A stretch of DNA of 64,000 nt from Mycoplasmataceae bacterium (GCA_031255095.1 JAIRTE010000024.1:34245-98244), one strand, 5' to 3'. Shown: positions 1 to 11,963, numbered from the stretch's first letter. Numbers and translations are program-made. Notes: generated by a model not told the origin, from the letters alone.

Positions 1-3000
1 TTTATATGTACCTTCATTAAGACAGTTGTGTGCAGTTGAACTAGTTCAATTAATTTTATTATTTTCAAATTTAAAAAGAGCTTTAATATCAGCATTTGTT
101 ACTTCACTAAAACCACCACTTGTAGTATCTGTATTAGTAGAATATTGAATATGAGGTTTCATATCAATTTTATCAAAAGTTATCCCACTATCTTTACCAA
201 TACCATCAATTACAAATGAATTTGTAGAAGCACTTGCAATTGAATAGAAATTATATTCAACTGCGCTTGCATTTTCAACATCAACATCTTTAATAGGATC
301 AACAATTTTAATACCATCAAAAGTTTTATATTCAACATCAATATAGATTGTTTTGGAATCACCATCAGTGGTTTTAGCAGTTAGAGCATATCTATTGCCA
401 TTTGGTTTTGTTTCTCCTTGAGGGAAATTAAATTCTACACTTGCTGTTGCACCATTAGAATTTAATTTTGCCCAATCACCACCACTTGCATATTTAGCAT
501 CACCATTTACAAGTGATAATGTTCATGAATTTATTGTTGGCAAAGGTTGTTCATAACCATCAAATGGTGATTCCACAGTAGCTAAATAGGTTTTAGTAAC
601 CTTGTGACCTTCAAACACAGTAGCTTTATCACTATCAGTTATTTCATTACCAGCATTATCTTTAATTTTAACTTCAGGACCAATTACATTTATGTAAATT
701 ACTTTATATAGAACTCTTGGATCACCACTTGCAAAATTAGTTGTTAATTTTATAACAACTCTGTATTTACCAGAAGGAGTGTTAGGATCAATTTTCAATG
801 TAAAATTATCAAGATTCTCTCCACCATGTTTAGATATTTTTGTCTTATTTGTTACACCATCAGAATCTTTATTTGTTAAACTAAAACTTCCTGGTAATTG
901 ATGATGAGCATAAGTTAAATCATCAATTTTATCTTTATTATTTGCACCATTATATTTGTCCAAAAGACTTTCTAATGGTTCATCCGTTAGTTTACTTGTA
1001 TCACCCTTTGGTGCACTACCATCACTATTAAAAAGCATAAGTTCTGCATCATAAGATTCAAATTTTTTCACATTATCTTCATAAACACCAAAAACATAAT
1101 TATAAAAACCTTGATCACTTTTATCAATGTCTATTCGTGAGTAACCATTTAAATAAAAGTATTCATCAGCAGAAACAGTAAATTTAATATGCATAAAATC
1201 ACCAATAACCTCACCAGTTGCTTGATCTTTAGCACCAAAACTATCTTCAGCAGTAATTTTAACATCTCATTCTGTAGATCTAGGAATATCTTGTGCGACA
1301 TCAATTATTCCAGAATCTTGTCTAATACTAAATGGAACAACATTTTTTTTTTCAAGCTCAAAGCCATCTGCACCATTAACCTTTAAATATTTATCACCTG
1401 CTTTTCCACCAGCTACATATGCCACACTTATAGTTCATTTAAAATTATTATTAGGTTTTATAGTAGTAACACCTTGATCTTTACCTTCATAATTTGTAAC
1501 AGTAGCATATCACATATCTAGTTCTTCACCACCTAATACTTCTCAGTCACCTGGTCCATTTAGTTTAATTTCTAAACTTTTTGGTACTTTAACTGGAGGA
1601 AGAGACGTACCTAATACTTTTCCTTTTTTTGCAGCATTACCATTACCATTATTTCCACCAAAACCAACATCACTAACATGTCCCATATATTCCTGATATG
1701 AGTCCAAAGTACCATCATCAACATCAGATGGTAAATAAATTTGGACAATATTAGAAGACTTAGTTTTTTCACCATTATCTACATATAAATGTGAAAAAGT
1801 TCCTGAATATTCATATACATATTCACCAGGATTTGTAATTGGCACACTAAAACCAATATTTTCATCAGCACTTGGAAAAACTTTAACTTCATCAATAGTT
1901 TTATATGCTTTATTTCCTTGTTCCTTATTTGGAGTAGATATAATATTACCCTGATCATCATAATATTTAGTAAAAATAACATTTTTTTGATAAATATATA
2001 CACTTTTTAAATTATTTGTACCTAAGAATGCACGATCACCTACTCAATTAATATTTCTTAAATCAACATCAGTAATTGAATAACAAGAATCAAAAGCTCG
2101 ATTTGGTATGTAATGACCTTTAAGATTTGAAAAAACACCACTAATACCACCTGGCACATCAAGATCATTAAAAATTTCACATGCCAATATACCACCAGCA
2201 GCTAATGTTGTACCATAAGGCTTTGTAACTATACCTCCATTTCCTCTTAACCGATAAGTTGCCAAAACAACAGCACCAGGTTTATTATTAACTCTTGATT
2301 TTTTTAATTTCAGAAATTGATTGGTTGGAGCTACAGAAATTTGAAGTGGATCAAGTTTTGGACAATAAGCAAATATTAATGATTCAAATGGAGTATTTGT
2401 ACTACCACCAGCATCCAATTCACGCATATTTTTACCTAAATGAACAGATGTTAAATTTTTACAATTTGAAAAACATCTAACAGGTAAAAATGACATATTG
2501 TCATTTGTTGATATTCCATATAATTGATCACAACCTCTACTACTACCTGTGGCTAAATTTCCCCCACCAAAAAGTGTAGGATCTTGTCAAGAATTACTAG
2601 TAACATCTGGATTACCAATAATACCATAAACATCAACAGGTTTACCATTGCCTTTTAGTACAACTGTATCTTGCATTTTAAGAAAAACTTTATGACCAGT
2701 TTCAAATTTTCATCCAGCAAGAAAATATATATCACTACTATCTCCATTAATTGTATTTGTTCCCTTAACAAAATAAAGTCTTTCATCAGCATTCAAACCT
2801 CATTTTATTGTTTCAGAAGGGTCTATTTCATGAACCTCCTGGGAATTTGTATCAATCTTAGTCGTAGTATATTTAGGGATGCTATTAGGCACATCATCTT
2901 TTTCATTAGTAACAATATATCCGTTATGATCATAATTTCCATTTTGAGTATTAAAATTAAATGTAACAGTACCATTATAAGTTTCTCTAATAGTACCAGA

Positions 3001-3156
3001 CAAATTATAAGTTGTTGTCGCTGCTCTACTAACCCCAATTTTAAATATATTATTATTCTTTGATAATATATCAGTAGCAATCAAAGCTGAAGAGATTACC
3101 ATTGGTACAGTTGTAACTGCTCCTAATATAAAAAAATTTCTATTCAATCTAGCCAT
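1..3156 (-). CDS. Large BspA-like surface protein, C-terminus beyond window
   Basis: One open frame of at least 1052 codons under code 4; every in-frame TGA is read as Trp and no TAA/TAG occurs before the window edge, so the C-terminus lies outside. The N-terminus (MARLNRNFFILGAVTTVPMV...) is a hydrophobic secretion/anchor segment with no lipobox cysteine. Around residues 220-370 there are leucine-rich stretches of the 'F..C.nLtsv.l..n' BspA (LRR_5) kind. The rest is Thr/Asn/Gly-rich beta-type sequence without recognised domains. The ATG overlaps the upstream gene's stop by one base (TAATG), suggesting translational coupling. Probably a cell-surface adhesin or host-interaction protein; the specific ligand is unknown. 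Confidence 0.85.
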
Positions 3157-4052
3157 TAGTTCACATTTATTATAACCGACAAAATAAGTTCAAAGTTTTT
3201 TGACTCACCTGCAACTTCATCATATCAAGATACTTGATATTTAAAACTTTGTTTAGCAAGAGGATAGTATATTAATATAAAATTTTTTTTGAATTCTAAG
3301 AAATAATCATATGAACCATCAATGATTGTATCTTTATACTTTTCATCTTCATGTGGGTATACACTATATTCTAAATTACCATCTGCATTTTGATATTGAT
3401 TTTGAATAGTGAATTTTCGTCAATCTAATCATACATTTTTTTCATCAGTGATTCCATTAAAAGCACCATTAGAAAAACCATTATAATCACCAAATTGTCC
3501 ATTTAAATCAACATCTTTTGAAGGATGAAATGGTCTTAGTATTTTGCCACCTGGTTCGTATTTAAGTCCATTTTCATTAACATTTGCCTCAAGTTCATTT
3601 TTAATGCCTTTGAGATTAGTTACATCATTATAACAATCAGCATCAGCCAAATTTTCATAATTAAAATTAGTATAAGGAACTATACTATCATATAAATTAG
3701 TTTTTGCAGCAGCAAAATCACCAATTGGTTGAATATTTGGAATATTACTAGATTCATTAATGAATTGGAAATACTTTTTTCCTACAATTTTATACATTTC
3801 ATCTCGTGCATCAAAACTTGAATGATAAGCATGATTTTTTTTAGCAGTAATTGTATTAACAAGTTCAATATGGTCTGTTCCAATATGAACATCAAGCTTT
3901 GATTCAGGAATATCACCAATTGGCACTGCAGCTAAACCATCTTTAAAGGATCAAGGCAATTTTTTATAACAAGAAGTTAAATTGGCTACAGTTGCAGTCA
4001 AAGCAATACCAAGTACTATGCTCCCTATGAATTTTACTTTATTCTTAAACAT
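3156..4052 (-). CDS. Surface lipoprotein, unknown function
   Basis: 298 aa, read through several TGA(Trp) codons. The N-terminus has a lysine-containing n-region, a hydrophobic core and the lipobox LTSC with the acylated Cys at residue 28, so it is predicted to be a membrane-anchored lipoprotein. The mature part is rich in Asn, Asp and aromatic residues; no family was recognised. A TATAAT lies only a few bases before the ATG, implying a very short leader. It is the first gene of a two-gene unit with the large BspA-like gene, the two being joined by a TAATG overlap, so the proteins may be co-displayed. Confidence 0.82.
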
Positions 4053-4213
4053 GGGTATATTATAAAAGGGTATAGACAATAATTATGTAAGAAATAGTTA
4101 AAATCACTTTTTTAATTAATTAATATTTTTAAAAATTTTGATTAATTAATTTATAAAATTAAACAGAAAATAAAAAAATTAAATTATTTTTTATTTTATT
4201 AATTACTAAATAA

Positions 4214-4738
4214 TTAAAGTGTTGTTTGTTCTTTATCAGTTTTATTAACAATACCTAAAATTGTCTTGCATGATAATAAAAGTTTGTAATTATCAAGATC
4301 AGCTTTTTGATCTTGTTCTTTATCAATTTGCACTAAACAATATCATTTTGTAAGAATTTTAATATATCATCTTTGTGAGTATTTATCTCATGTAAACCCA
4401 TTAGTTAAATCTAAAACTAATAATTTATTACAAATACCAAATAAAATTAAATGATCATATTTTTTAGTTGGATTAATTCCTAAAAATAAGAAGGAATTAG
4501 TTTTATTACTAATTCTAGCTGTTTTGATAATGTATTTAGCACCATTTGCTACCATATCACAACTTTTATCATTATTTAATTCACCTTTATAAATTTGACA
4601 TAAATACTTTTTACCCAATTTTTCAATATTAGAATGACTAATAAATTCAGTTGCAGCAAATTGCCCAAGAACTGGGCTTCTAGAATTTGTAATTATGTCA
4701 CCCATTAAGCCCTTAAAAAGCTCAGCATCATGTTTCAT
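4214..4738 (-). CDS. Hypothetical cytoplasmic protein (174 aa)
   Basis: 174 aa with three in-frame TGA(Trp) codons, no signal peptide or membrane segment. The central part reads KTARISNKTNSFLFLG followed by a 'YDHLILFGI' stretch and a hydrophobic strand ending in LDLTNGFTW. This alternation of a charged segment and beta strands is loosely reminiscent of PD-(D/E)XK nuclease-fold proteins, but no complete catalytic motif could be shown. I do not recognise the family. It is isolated, with non-coding DNA on both sides. Confidence 0.6.
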
Positions 4739-5074
4739 AATTAATAATTTCCAAAGTGTGAAAAAGTCATAAAAACCATTTGAAAGTCATACTAATTATA
4801 CCAATAAAACATATTTATTTTTCAATTGTCAAAAAAAATTTTGTAATAAAATTTTTTTTAAGAGGAAAATATGGTTTTTTTGTGTGTTTTTCTTAGGTTA
4901 AAATCACCTTAAAATACATGTTTTATATGCATTATTTGTACTTTTAGAGATAAAATAATGCAAAATTAAGATATATAAAATCTGTTTTTATCAAACTTTA
5001 TAGCCAATTTATTGCTCACATATTGTGGTAGCAACAAGGTGCAAAAAAATGCATCATTTTTTATAATAAAATAA
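4739..5074. other. Intergenic region with two hairpins and promoter of the DUF16-like gene
   Basis: No gene seen. It contains a perfect 10-bp inverted repeat (TGCATTATTT at 4928-4937 with AAATAATGCA at 4953-4962) and a second inverted repeat at 5012-5034 (arms TTGCT/CACA and TGTG/AGCAA). A TATAAT lies a few bases before the ATG at 5075. The first hairpin could be a terminator; the second sits just upstream of the -10 box and is a candidate operator. Confidence 0.55.
5012..5034 (+). promoter_or_regulatory. Inverted repeat upstream of the -10 box, candidate operator
   Basis: Arms TTGCT+CACA and TGTG+AGCAA pair around a short loop. The repeat lies upstream of the TATAAT of the coiled-coil gene. 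The paralogue at the other end of the window has a different perfect inverted repeat at the equivalent place (63600-63617). Confidence 0.4.
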
Positions 5075-5677
5075 ATGTCAATAAAAAAATCAAAAACCAT
5101 TAAAACTGTATTAAATACAACAGTTTTAGAATCTGAACAACCTGAAAGAGTTGGTATTAAAGAGAAATTATTAACTGAAGAAAAAACTTATACATCAACA
5201 ATTATTACAAAAACAAATAAAGGTAGTGGAAAATCTAATCCTCCTACTAATCCTCCAAAACCACCTTCTGAACCAAATTCATGAGTGGAAAAACCTACTA
5301 ATAAACCTAATAATGGAGTAAAATCAGATCAAAAGAAAAATGACAAATATGTTTCAAAAGCAGAATTTAATGAATTTAGAAATGAGTTTAATGACAAATA
5401 TGTTTCAAAAGCAGAATTTAATGAATTTAGAAGGGATTTTAACAATAAATATGTTTCAAAAACCGAATTTAATGAATTTAGAAATGAATTTAACAATAAA
5501 TATGTTTCAAAAGCTGAATTTAATGAATTTAAGAACGAATTTAATGAGTTTATTAAAGAACAAAAAATAATCAACCAGAAAAATGAACAAGATATTTCAA
5601 ATATGAAAACAGATATAAGTGATATGAAAAAGAATATTGATAAAATCCTTGATATTTTAACTAATAAGAATAAATAA
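5075..5677 (+). CDS. DUF16-like coiled-coil protein with tandem 17-aa repeats
   Basis: 200 aa; one TGA(Trp) at codon 70. Three parts: an N-terminal segment with the motif VLESEQPERVGIKEKL; a Pro/Ser/Asn-rich linker (about 50-85); and four near-identical 17-residue repeats (KYVSKAEFNEFRNEFND type, a 51-bp DNA unit at about 5346-5549) leading into a heptad-patterned C-terminus ending in DKILDILTNKNK. No signal peptide. The same three-part layout is seen in the gene at 62915-63574. The family resembles M. pneumoniae DUF16 (MPN) coiled-coil proteins; function unknown, probably oligomeric. Repeat number could vary by slippage. TATAAT lies about 8 nt upstream of the ATG and no Shine-Dalgarno is visible. 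Confidence 0.85.
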
Positions 5678-5690
5678 CAATATTGTTATT
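5673..5690 (+). terminator. Perfect 18-bp palindrome at the stop codon
   Basis: AATAACAAT is followed directly by ATTGTTATT and overlaps the TAA of the coiled-coil gene. It could act as a short hairpin terminator. There is no T-run, so the assignment is tentative. Confidence 0.35.
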
Positions 5691-5744
5691 GGCTATATCA
5701 ATTCAACTTAATATAAATTGTTGTGCTATAATTAATATGTTTAT

Positions 5745-6863
5745 ATGCTTACACGTTTAGAGGTTAATGTTGCTACAGTAAAGAAAAATATTCTTTTTAT
5801 CAAAAAAGAAATTAAAGATAAATTGAAATTTGAGCACATTACTGCTACATTAAAGGGTAATGCATATGGTTTTGGTATTGAAAAAATTGCTAATTTATGT
5901 TTAGCAAATGGTGTAGACACAATTGCTGTTGCTAGAATGTCAGAAGCAATTCAATTACGTCAATTAGTTAAGGGTAAATATGAAATAATGTTAATTGGTA
6001 TTGTTGACAATGAAGATGTGGCATTGGCAATCAAACATAATGCTATTTTACCAGTAACTTCTATTGAACATGCTAATGAAATGGCTAAATTAAATATTAA
6101 AAATTTAAAAATTCAATTTAAATTAAATACTGGTATGAATAGAATTGGTTTTAAAAACAAAGAAGATTTAAAGGCTGCATATACACTTTTAACTAAAAAA
6201 GGTGTAAAAGTTATGGGTGTTTATTCACATATCTATGATAATGGTGATGTTGAAAAATCAAAAAAACAATTTGATTTATTTGAAGAATTAGCTTCTGCTA
6301 TTCCAAATTGAAAAAAATTACCATATAGACATATTAGAGCTAGTGGTGGTGTTGATGCAGCAATTAGAAAAGTAATTGCTAAAAGAGACTGAGAAAACAA
6401 TGTTCGTCCAGGATGTTCAATTTTTGGTTATGAATCATATGATCCTAAAAAAACTGATGCATTTAATTGCATGCAATTAGTTAGTAAAGTTGTACAAGTT
6501 TCAATTGTTCCAAAAAATGAAACTGTAGGTTATGAATCTACTTATAAAGTAAATGATAAATTTGAATATATTGCTAATATACCTGCTGGTTGAGCTGATG
6601 GTTTATCTAGAAGTTTCAGTGGTAAATCAGTTTATATTAATGGTAAATTATACCCAATTGTTGGTAAAATGGCCATGGATAATTTAAGTGTTAAAGTTGA
6701 TAAAACAGTTAAAAAAGGTGATACTGTTTATATTTTTAAAGATATTAAACATGCTTCAACATTTATTGATGATCCAAGCGATTTAGCTAATATTATTGCA
6801 GTTATTGCTAACCTTTCAGTTACTAGAGTACCTCGAGTTTATGTTGAAAAAACTAAAAAATAA
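5745..6863 (+). CDS. alr: Alanine racemase
   Basis: 372 aa, usual length for a PLP-dependent fold-III alanine racemase interconverting L- and D-alanine. Visible features: the PLP lysine K37 in TLKGNAYGFG, the barrel motif KLNTGMNRIGF, the catalytic-tyrosine region GYESTYKV followed by IPAGWADGLSR, and the substrate-loop motif GKMAMDN. Four or more Trp are encoded by TGA. TATAAT precedes the ATG by about 13 nt. The presence of Alr is unexpected for a wall-less mollicute, which has no peptidoglycan to need D-Ala; roles in D-amino-acid metabolism, or a repurposed activity, are possible. Confidence 0.93.
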
Positions 6864-6933
6864 ATTATTCTTAAAAGTTCTACTAAAAAATAGTTTAAAC
6901 CAATAGGCAATATATTATAATTTTAGTAGCACA

Positions 6934-7599
6934 ATGATTATTAATAATGATGAGAATATTATTAGTTTAAACACAACACTTAAATCTCATGTGTATGCAA
7001 TTAAAGATTCTTTAGGATATACTTTAATTGATACTAGTTTTCCTGGTAAAGGAAAAGCTATTATCAAAGAATTAAAGCGAATAAAAATAAATTTAAAGCA
7101 AATTAATAAAATATTAATTACACATAGTGATATAGATCACATTGGTAGTGCCAAATATTTGATGAAAAAATTGAAATGTAAGGTATATATTTCACAAGCA
7201 GAATATGATAACTATTTAACTAAATCTCAAAAAATAATTGATGAACTACCTTGATTTAAAAAATTTATTATTAAAAATTTTTTATTAGTTAACAGAGATC
7301 ATTTAACTATTATTAGAGATCATAAGATTGATGAATTTGAAGTAATAACTACACCACCACATTTTCATTCATATGGTATGGTAATGTATTTATACAAACA
7401 AATGTTGTTTTGTGGTGATTTTATCCAATCAAAATGTAATAAATTTATGTTGATCCCTGAAAACCATAATTTAGACAATAAAATATATCTTGATTTTATT
7501 AAAAAATTTGATATGTCAAATATTAATTATGTTTGTCAATCACATGGCAAACCATTACCTGCACATCCTTTATGGGCAGAATTTATTAAAACATTATAA
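6934..7599 (+). CDS. Metallo-beta-lactamase-fold hydrolase
   Basis: 221 aa. The metal-binding motif is THSDIDHIG, followed by TTPPHFHSYG (second metal ligand), GDF and a C-terminal SHGKPL. These are the ordered metal sites of the MBL superfamily, which hydrolyses esters, thioesters or lactones using two metals. The second His of the classical HxHxDH is Asp here, a common subfamily variant. Cytoplasmic, no signal peptide. TATAAT lies about 12 nt before the start. The precise substrate cannot be assigned. It is followed directly by tRNA-Ile. Confidence 0.85.
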
Positions 7600-7630
7600 A
7601 ATTTATTAATATAAGTTATAATTATTTTAT

Positions 7631-7707
7631 AGGAGTATAGCTCAGTTGGTTAGAGCACACCCCTGATAAGGGTGAGGTCGATGGTTCGAGTCCATTTATT
7701 CCTACCA
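7631..7707 (+). tRNA. tRNA-Ile (GAT)
   Basis: 77-nt cloverleaf: acceptor AGGAGTA pairs with TATTCCT, D-arm AGCTCAGTTGGTTAGAGC, anticodon loop CTGATAA, T-loop TTCGAGT, encoded CCA end. Confidence 0.95.
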
Positions 7708-7781
7708 ATTATTATTTTTTTAGCATGCATAATTTTTCAATTGAAATTTAATTACATGTTAATCAATTTTTGATTAAATTA

Positions 7782-8567
7782 TTAATCTCTTCTTAAAGCC
7801 ATTACTAATTGTAACAAAGTTCAAAATAATCCAATAAAATCACTTAATAATTTAAAACCAAATAATAAACAAAATGCAAATGTTACATTATTGCTTTCTA
7901 ATTGTACAAATGTTTGCAATCTTGTAATAACAATAAAATCATAAATGATATAACAAATCATTAATAAAGCCATGATACCATATAAAACAATCATAAATGG
8001 TGTAATATTAAAAACAAACATAGAAAGTAATATTATTGGTATTAATACTACTAAAGCAATTGATAATATACCCATAAATTTCATTAAACCAAAATTTTCT
8101 TTATTAGCAGAAACAAACCCAATTGCCCCAGCAGTAATAAAAACAACTGCTGCAACAATAAATACACCTAAAATATCTTGCATCATATATTGTTGTTGAT
8201 GTGGTAGCATATATTGAATACTAGTAAACAATACACCAAATGATGCACCTTCAGCCAATGTATATACTAACATCATTGTTATTAGTGTAGTATTATTGAT
8301 TTCATTGGGTTGGGCAAAAAATTTATTTAATTGGAATGCAAATGTTATTGAAGAAGCAATAACACCAATAATACTTGCAACAAGTAATAAATTCATTAAT
8401 CATTCATGTTGCATAACACCCATGTGAAATAAAGCCACTTGAATTAACCATGCAAATAATGCAATTAATCCAAAACCTAATGCTGCAATCATTAAACTTC
8501 TAGATAATAATGTTTGTTGAGACTTAGTGATTACTTTGCCACGTACTGGTTTAAAAATATCAGCCAT
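7782..8567 (-). CDS. Bax inhibitor-1 (YccA/YbhL-like) family membrane protein
   Basis: 261 aa with about seven hydrophobic segments and a short basic N-terminus (ADIFKPVRGKVITKSQQ). The pattern of helices, the EGASFGVLFTSIQY segment and the C-terminal YDFIVITRLQ... plus terminal helix fit the Bax inhibitor-1/TMBIM family, whose bacterial members act as pH-sensitive Ca2+ leak channels in the cytoplasmic membrane. The start was chosen at ATG 8567, which adds a TGA(Trp)-containing first helix that a shorter start would lose. It begins 3 bp after the rpsR stop, so it is probably co-transcribed with rpsR. Confidence 0.82.
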
Positions 8568-8569
8568 GA

Positions 8570-8788
8570 CTATTCTTTAACGTAAGGTAATAAAGCCATA
8601 ATACGGGCTTTTTTAATTGCATTAGAAACCATAATTTGGTGTTTTGCACACAAACCAGAAGATCTACGAGGTAAGATTTTACCATTAACAGCAATAAACT
8701 TTTTTAATAGGTGAGTGTTCTTGTAATCAACAACCAATAAACCACGGTTGCAAATGTTACATCTCTTAATTCTCTTATCAGCTACCAT
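8570..8788 (-). CDS. rpsR: 30S ribosomal protein bS18
   Basis: 72 aa, normal length. Typical S18 elements: RIKRCNIC near the N-terminus, DYKN, LLKKFI, and [16 protein letters not shown] followed by the terminal [13 protein letters not shown] component of the small ribosomal subunit platform. The usual rpsF-ssb partners are absent here; the flanking genes are a gmk-like gene and a BI-1-like membrane gene. Confidence 0.96.
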   Translation of the reverse strand: MVADKRIKRCNICNRGLLVVDYKNTHLLKKFIAVNGKILPRRSSGLCAKHQIMVSNAIKKARIMALLPYVKE

Positions 8789-8806
8789 GTATATATTATA
8801 TAAAGA

Positions 8807-9478
8807 TTATTTTTTTCTATTCTTAATTTGTTCATCTTTTCAATCTTTAAGTCTAATATCTGCATTATCAATGAAGTCAAATTTACCTTCATCAATCATT
8901 TTATCATACATTTCTCTTTCAGGTAAACGTGATTGATAAATTAATTCTAATTGTTCTTTGGTTTTGTTTGGTTCTCTCTTAAAAAATTTTTCTTTTTGCG
9001 CTTCAGGAGAAATAGTTCAAACAGTTGAAATTAAAGTAACATTAGGAAATTTTTCAGCAAAATAATTTTTATAAAATTCTAAAGCACTGCCTAAAACCAA
9101 AAATACTAATGATTTACCTTCAGAAAGAGGTTTATCAATTTGATCTTTTGTATAACAATATCAAATATCTCTACCTTTTTCTGAACCAAATTTTATCGGA
9201 TTAATTGCATTTTCACTATATGAACCATCTGATTTAATAATATCTTCAGGATAAACATAGAAATAATCTTTTCCACAACGTTCACCAATTCTTGGCAAAC
9301 GTGTAGTTGATGAAACAGGACGGTGTAAATTGTATTTTTTAATAAATTTCATTTCTTTAATAAATTTCCACAATCCATCTTTGCCAGAAGCACTAGGTCC
9401 AGAAATAAAAAATACACCTTGTTCACCTTTCCTATGAACATTTTCAATTCGTGAAATAAAATTTTCGTATCTATTCAT
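8807..9478 (-). CDS. gmk: Guanylate kinase-like protein
   Basis: 223 aa, slightly longer than the usual ~200. P-loop GPSASGKDG at residues 27-35, then the GMP-binding region HRPVSSTTRLPRIGERCGKDYFYV, both characteristic of guanylate kinase (GMP + ATP to GDP + ADP). The residue after the P-loop lysine is Asp instead of Ser/Gly, and the C-terminal half (EREMYDKMIDEGKFDFIDN) retains the family's final 'f.yvi.N' strand. Likely the cellular Gmk; the P-loop deviation leaves some doubt about full activity. Confidence 0.85.
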
Positions 9479-9565
9479 GATGTTTAAATTAATTATAAAT
9501 GCATCATTAAGAATGTCAAATAATTTTTTTGTTAGTTATTTTAACTAATTTTATAATTAGAGTGT

Positions 9566-10531
9566 ATGGCAATAGGTAATCAATATACCACTGGTTATGA
9601 AGTTTTAACACCAGAACAGCGTCTAGTTAAAAAAAATAATATAGAAAAAGTAATTTTTGATTCTTTGGTAGAAAATGATGTATTCACCTATATTTGGGGT
9701 AGTGAAGGTTTAGGTAAATCTTATTTAATTAATAATTATGCAACTAAGGCAAAAATGAGTGTTTGTTCAATTACAGGACACAGAGATATGAAACCTGAAG
9801 ATATTACTTTTAGAAAATCTGAATCAGGAAAATTAATCATGTCCGAATTATTTTATTACATGCAAAAACCAAATACTATCATTATTATTGAAGAACTTTC
9901 AAAAATTCCTAATGAAGTTATGGCACGTTTAAATGCCTTTACTGCATTAGGAAATGGTGCTAGTGAAACTATTTTAGATGTTTCATCAGGAAAACCTAAA
10001 CAAATCACTATTTCCCGTGCTAAAAATGTTAAATTTGTTGGTACAGGAAATGCTAATTTAGGTATGCCTGGTGGTAATCAATATAACAATGTGCAAATGA
10101 CTTCAGATATTTGTTCACGTATCCAACAAATACATATGCCTGATGAATGTTTTTTACCAAAAATTCTTTCAATACTTTGTATTAATGATAAATATTTGGC
10201 ACCATTAATTTCTGTTTGAGAACAAGTTTCTCGTGAACAGAGTAATGTTACTAATAATGCTTCACCACGTTTGGCACAACAAATTATTCCAATGTTAATC
10301 AAAGGTGTGCCAAAACAAATAATTTATGAAACAATTATGTTAGACATGATGCCAAATGATATGATTCAAGTTGATACATTTTTTGGTTATCAAGATTCAT
10401 GTACAGGAGCATTACATAAATGAATTAGTGCTAAATTAGAAATTAAAAATCCTTCACCTTTTCCTCTTACTTTACCAGAAGATCCTGAAGATTATTATGA
10501 TCATTTAGAGGATAAGAATACTACTCTTTAA
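9566..10531 (+). CDS. MoxR/AAA_5-like ATPase
   Basis: 321 aa, cytoplasmic. Walker A is GSEGLGKS at residues 45-52; Walker B is the hydrophobic strand IIIIEELSK; the sensor-1 stretch is KFVGTGNANLGM, followed by SRIQQIHMP. This is the layout of AAA_5/MoxR ATPases, which act as chaperone-like remodelling factors, often with a von Willebrand partner. No such partner is adjacent; tRNA-Cys and tRNA-Arg follow. Three Trp codons are TGA and one is TGG (residue 44). TATAAT lies close upstream of the ATG. Confidence 0.8.
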
Positions 10532-10599
10532 TAAATTCTTTTCACTACAATGCATTTTTTAATGTAATTAAAAAGCAGGCTAACTTATAATTTAAGTAT

Positions 10600-10674
10600 G
10601 GTGGGTTAGCCAAGTGGTAAGGTCCAAAGCTGCAACCTTTGTATTCGTCAGTTCAAATCTGTCACCCACCTCCA
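10600..10674 (+). tRNA. tRNA-Cys (GCA)
   Basis: Acceptor GGTGGGT pairs with ACCCACC; anticodon stem CAAAG/CTTTG with loop CTGCAAC; T-loop TTCAAAT; encoded CCA. A TATAAT at about 10586 is its promoter, shared with the following tRNA-Arg two bases downstream. Confidence 0.95.
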
Positions 10675-10676
10675 AT

Positions 10677-10753
10677 GCACTCATAGCTCAACTGGATAGA
10701 GCACATGGCTACGAACCATGAGGTTGTGGATTCGATTTCTTCTGAGTGCGCCA
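10677..10753 (+). tRNA. tRNA-Arg (ACG)
   Basis: Acceptor GCACTCA pairs with TGAGTGC; anticodon stem CATGG/CCATG with loop CTACGAA; T-loop TTCGATT; CCA encoded. The T-stem GTGGA/TCTTC has one T-T mismatch and one G-T pair, so it is weaker than usual. Confidence 0.93.
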
Positions 10754-10766
10754 CATAAAATAATTA

Positions 10767-11963
10767 TTACAATCAATCAAGTATGTTAATAATTTCAATA
10801 CCATTATCTAATCTTTCTGTTTCGTTTTCAAAACAAATACATATTTTCCTATTTGAATCTCTAATTGATGCTAAAACACCAATTTCACGGTCTCAATTAC
10901 TGTTTTCTTCATTTTTAGGTACTAAATACTTTGTTACTTGAATATATGTAATTATTGAATCATTAATGCATATGAAATCTATTTGTTTGCCATTTTTATT
11001 TTTATATGTGTATACATACTCATATTTTTTTAATAAATCTAAATAAACTAAATTTTCTAATTTTCAGCCAAAATTTTTATTAAACCCATTCACCGAACCA
11101 ATAATTCCTAAATCCAATGAATAATATTTAGAATTGGTTTTTAATAATCTTTTACCTTTAACATCATAATAATTAATTTCATTTATTACATTTGCATTGC
11201 ACATTCATTTTATTTGTTGTTTAGTAGTGCGATAATTAACTTTTAATAATTTAGAAATATTATTTAATGAAATTTCATTTCCTATTGTATCAAAAATATA
11301 TTTAAATGTTTTTTCAAAACTATCTTTATCTTTAATTTTGTAACGCTTATAAACATCTTTAAAAATTGCATCATTGATAATATTTCTTAGTAATAATTTC
11401 ATTTCAGTAATATCATCATAAAATGGTATTATTTTTCCTAAACCACCAAATTCTAAATATTTTTTAAAATCATTTTTGTCGAAATTTAGAATTTTATATT
11501 TTACTAAATCATTAAATGTTATTGGTAAAAGATTAATATTTATGTGTCTACCACTAAATCATGTTGATATATCAGTGCTTAATGTTTGTGAATTACTACC
11601 CGTAAGGTAAATATCAAAATTGATTTGATCATTTTCAAATAAAGTTTTGATTGATTTTTGTCAATCTTTTAATTCTTGTATCTCATCAATAATTAAAAAA
11701 ATTTTGGTATTTTTATTTTTTGCTTTTTGGATAACTCCAATAGTAAAATTTTGTCATGTTAATTTATCTAATAATAATCTATTATTGAAATCATAAGTTA
11801 AGATGTTTTCTTCAGTGGCGATATTATTAGTTTTGATAAATGATATAAATTGTTTAAGAACAGTAGTTTTACCACTACGTCGCAAACCTGTTATTATTTT
11901 AATATCTTTGATTTTACTATACCTTAATAATTTATCAATATATTCCTGTCGAATGATTTCCAT
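10767..11963 (-). CDS. AAA_14/DUF4143 ATPase (copy 1)
   Basis: 398 aa. Walker A GLRRSGKT at residues 26-33, Walker B IFLIIDEIQELKDW around 88-98, sensor-like LTGSNSQ, a winged-helix-like middle (ISLNNISKLLKVNYRTTKQQI) and the DUF4143 C-terminal region with LENLVYLDLL, KQIDFI and TYIQV. These are predicted cytoplasmic ATPases of unknown function, sometimes thought to be DNA-linked because the C-terminal domain resembles a PD-(D/E)XK fold. One of four diverged copies in this window. The canonical Walker A suggests this copy can bind ATP. Confidence 0.88.

Noticed and set aside
1..3156. Series of short fragments suggesting a decayed pseudogene
   Set aside because: All gaps are TGA codons in one frame with no TAA/TAG; the same is true of LeuRS, PcrA and others, so the code reads UGA as Trp.
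5346..5549. CRISPR-like regular repeats
   Set aside because: The 51-bp units are adjacent without spacers, in frame and code for 17-aa coiled-coil repeats; the 81-bp units near 63.2 kb are likewise coding.
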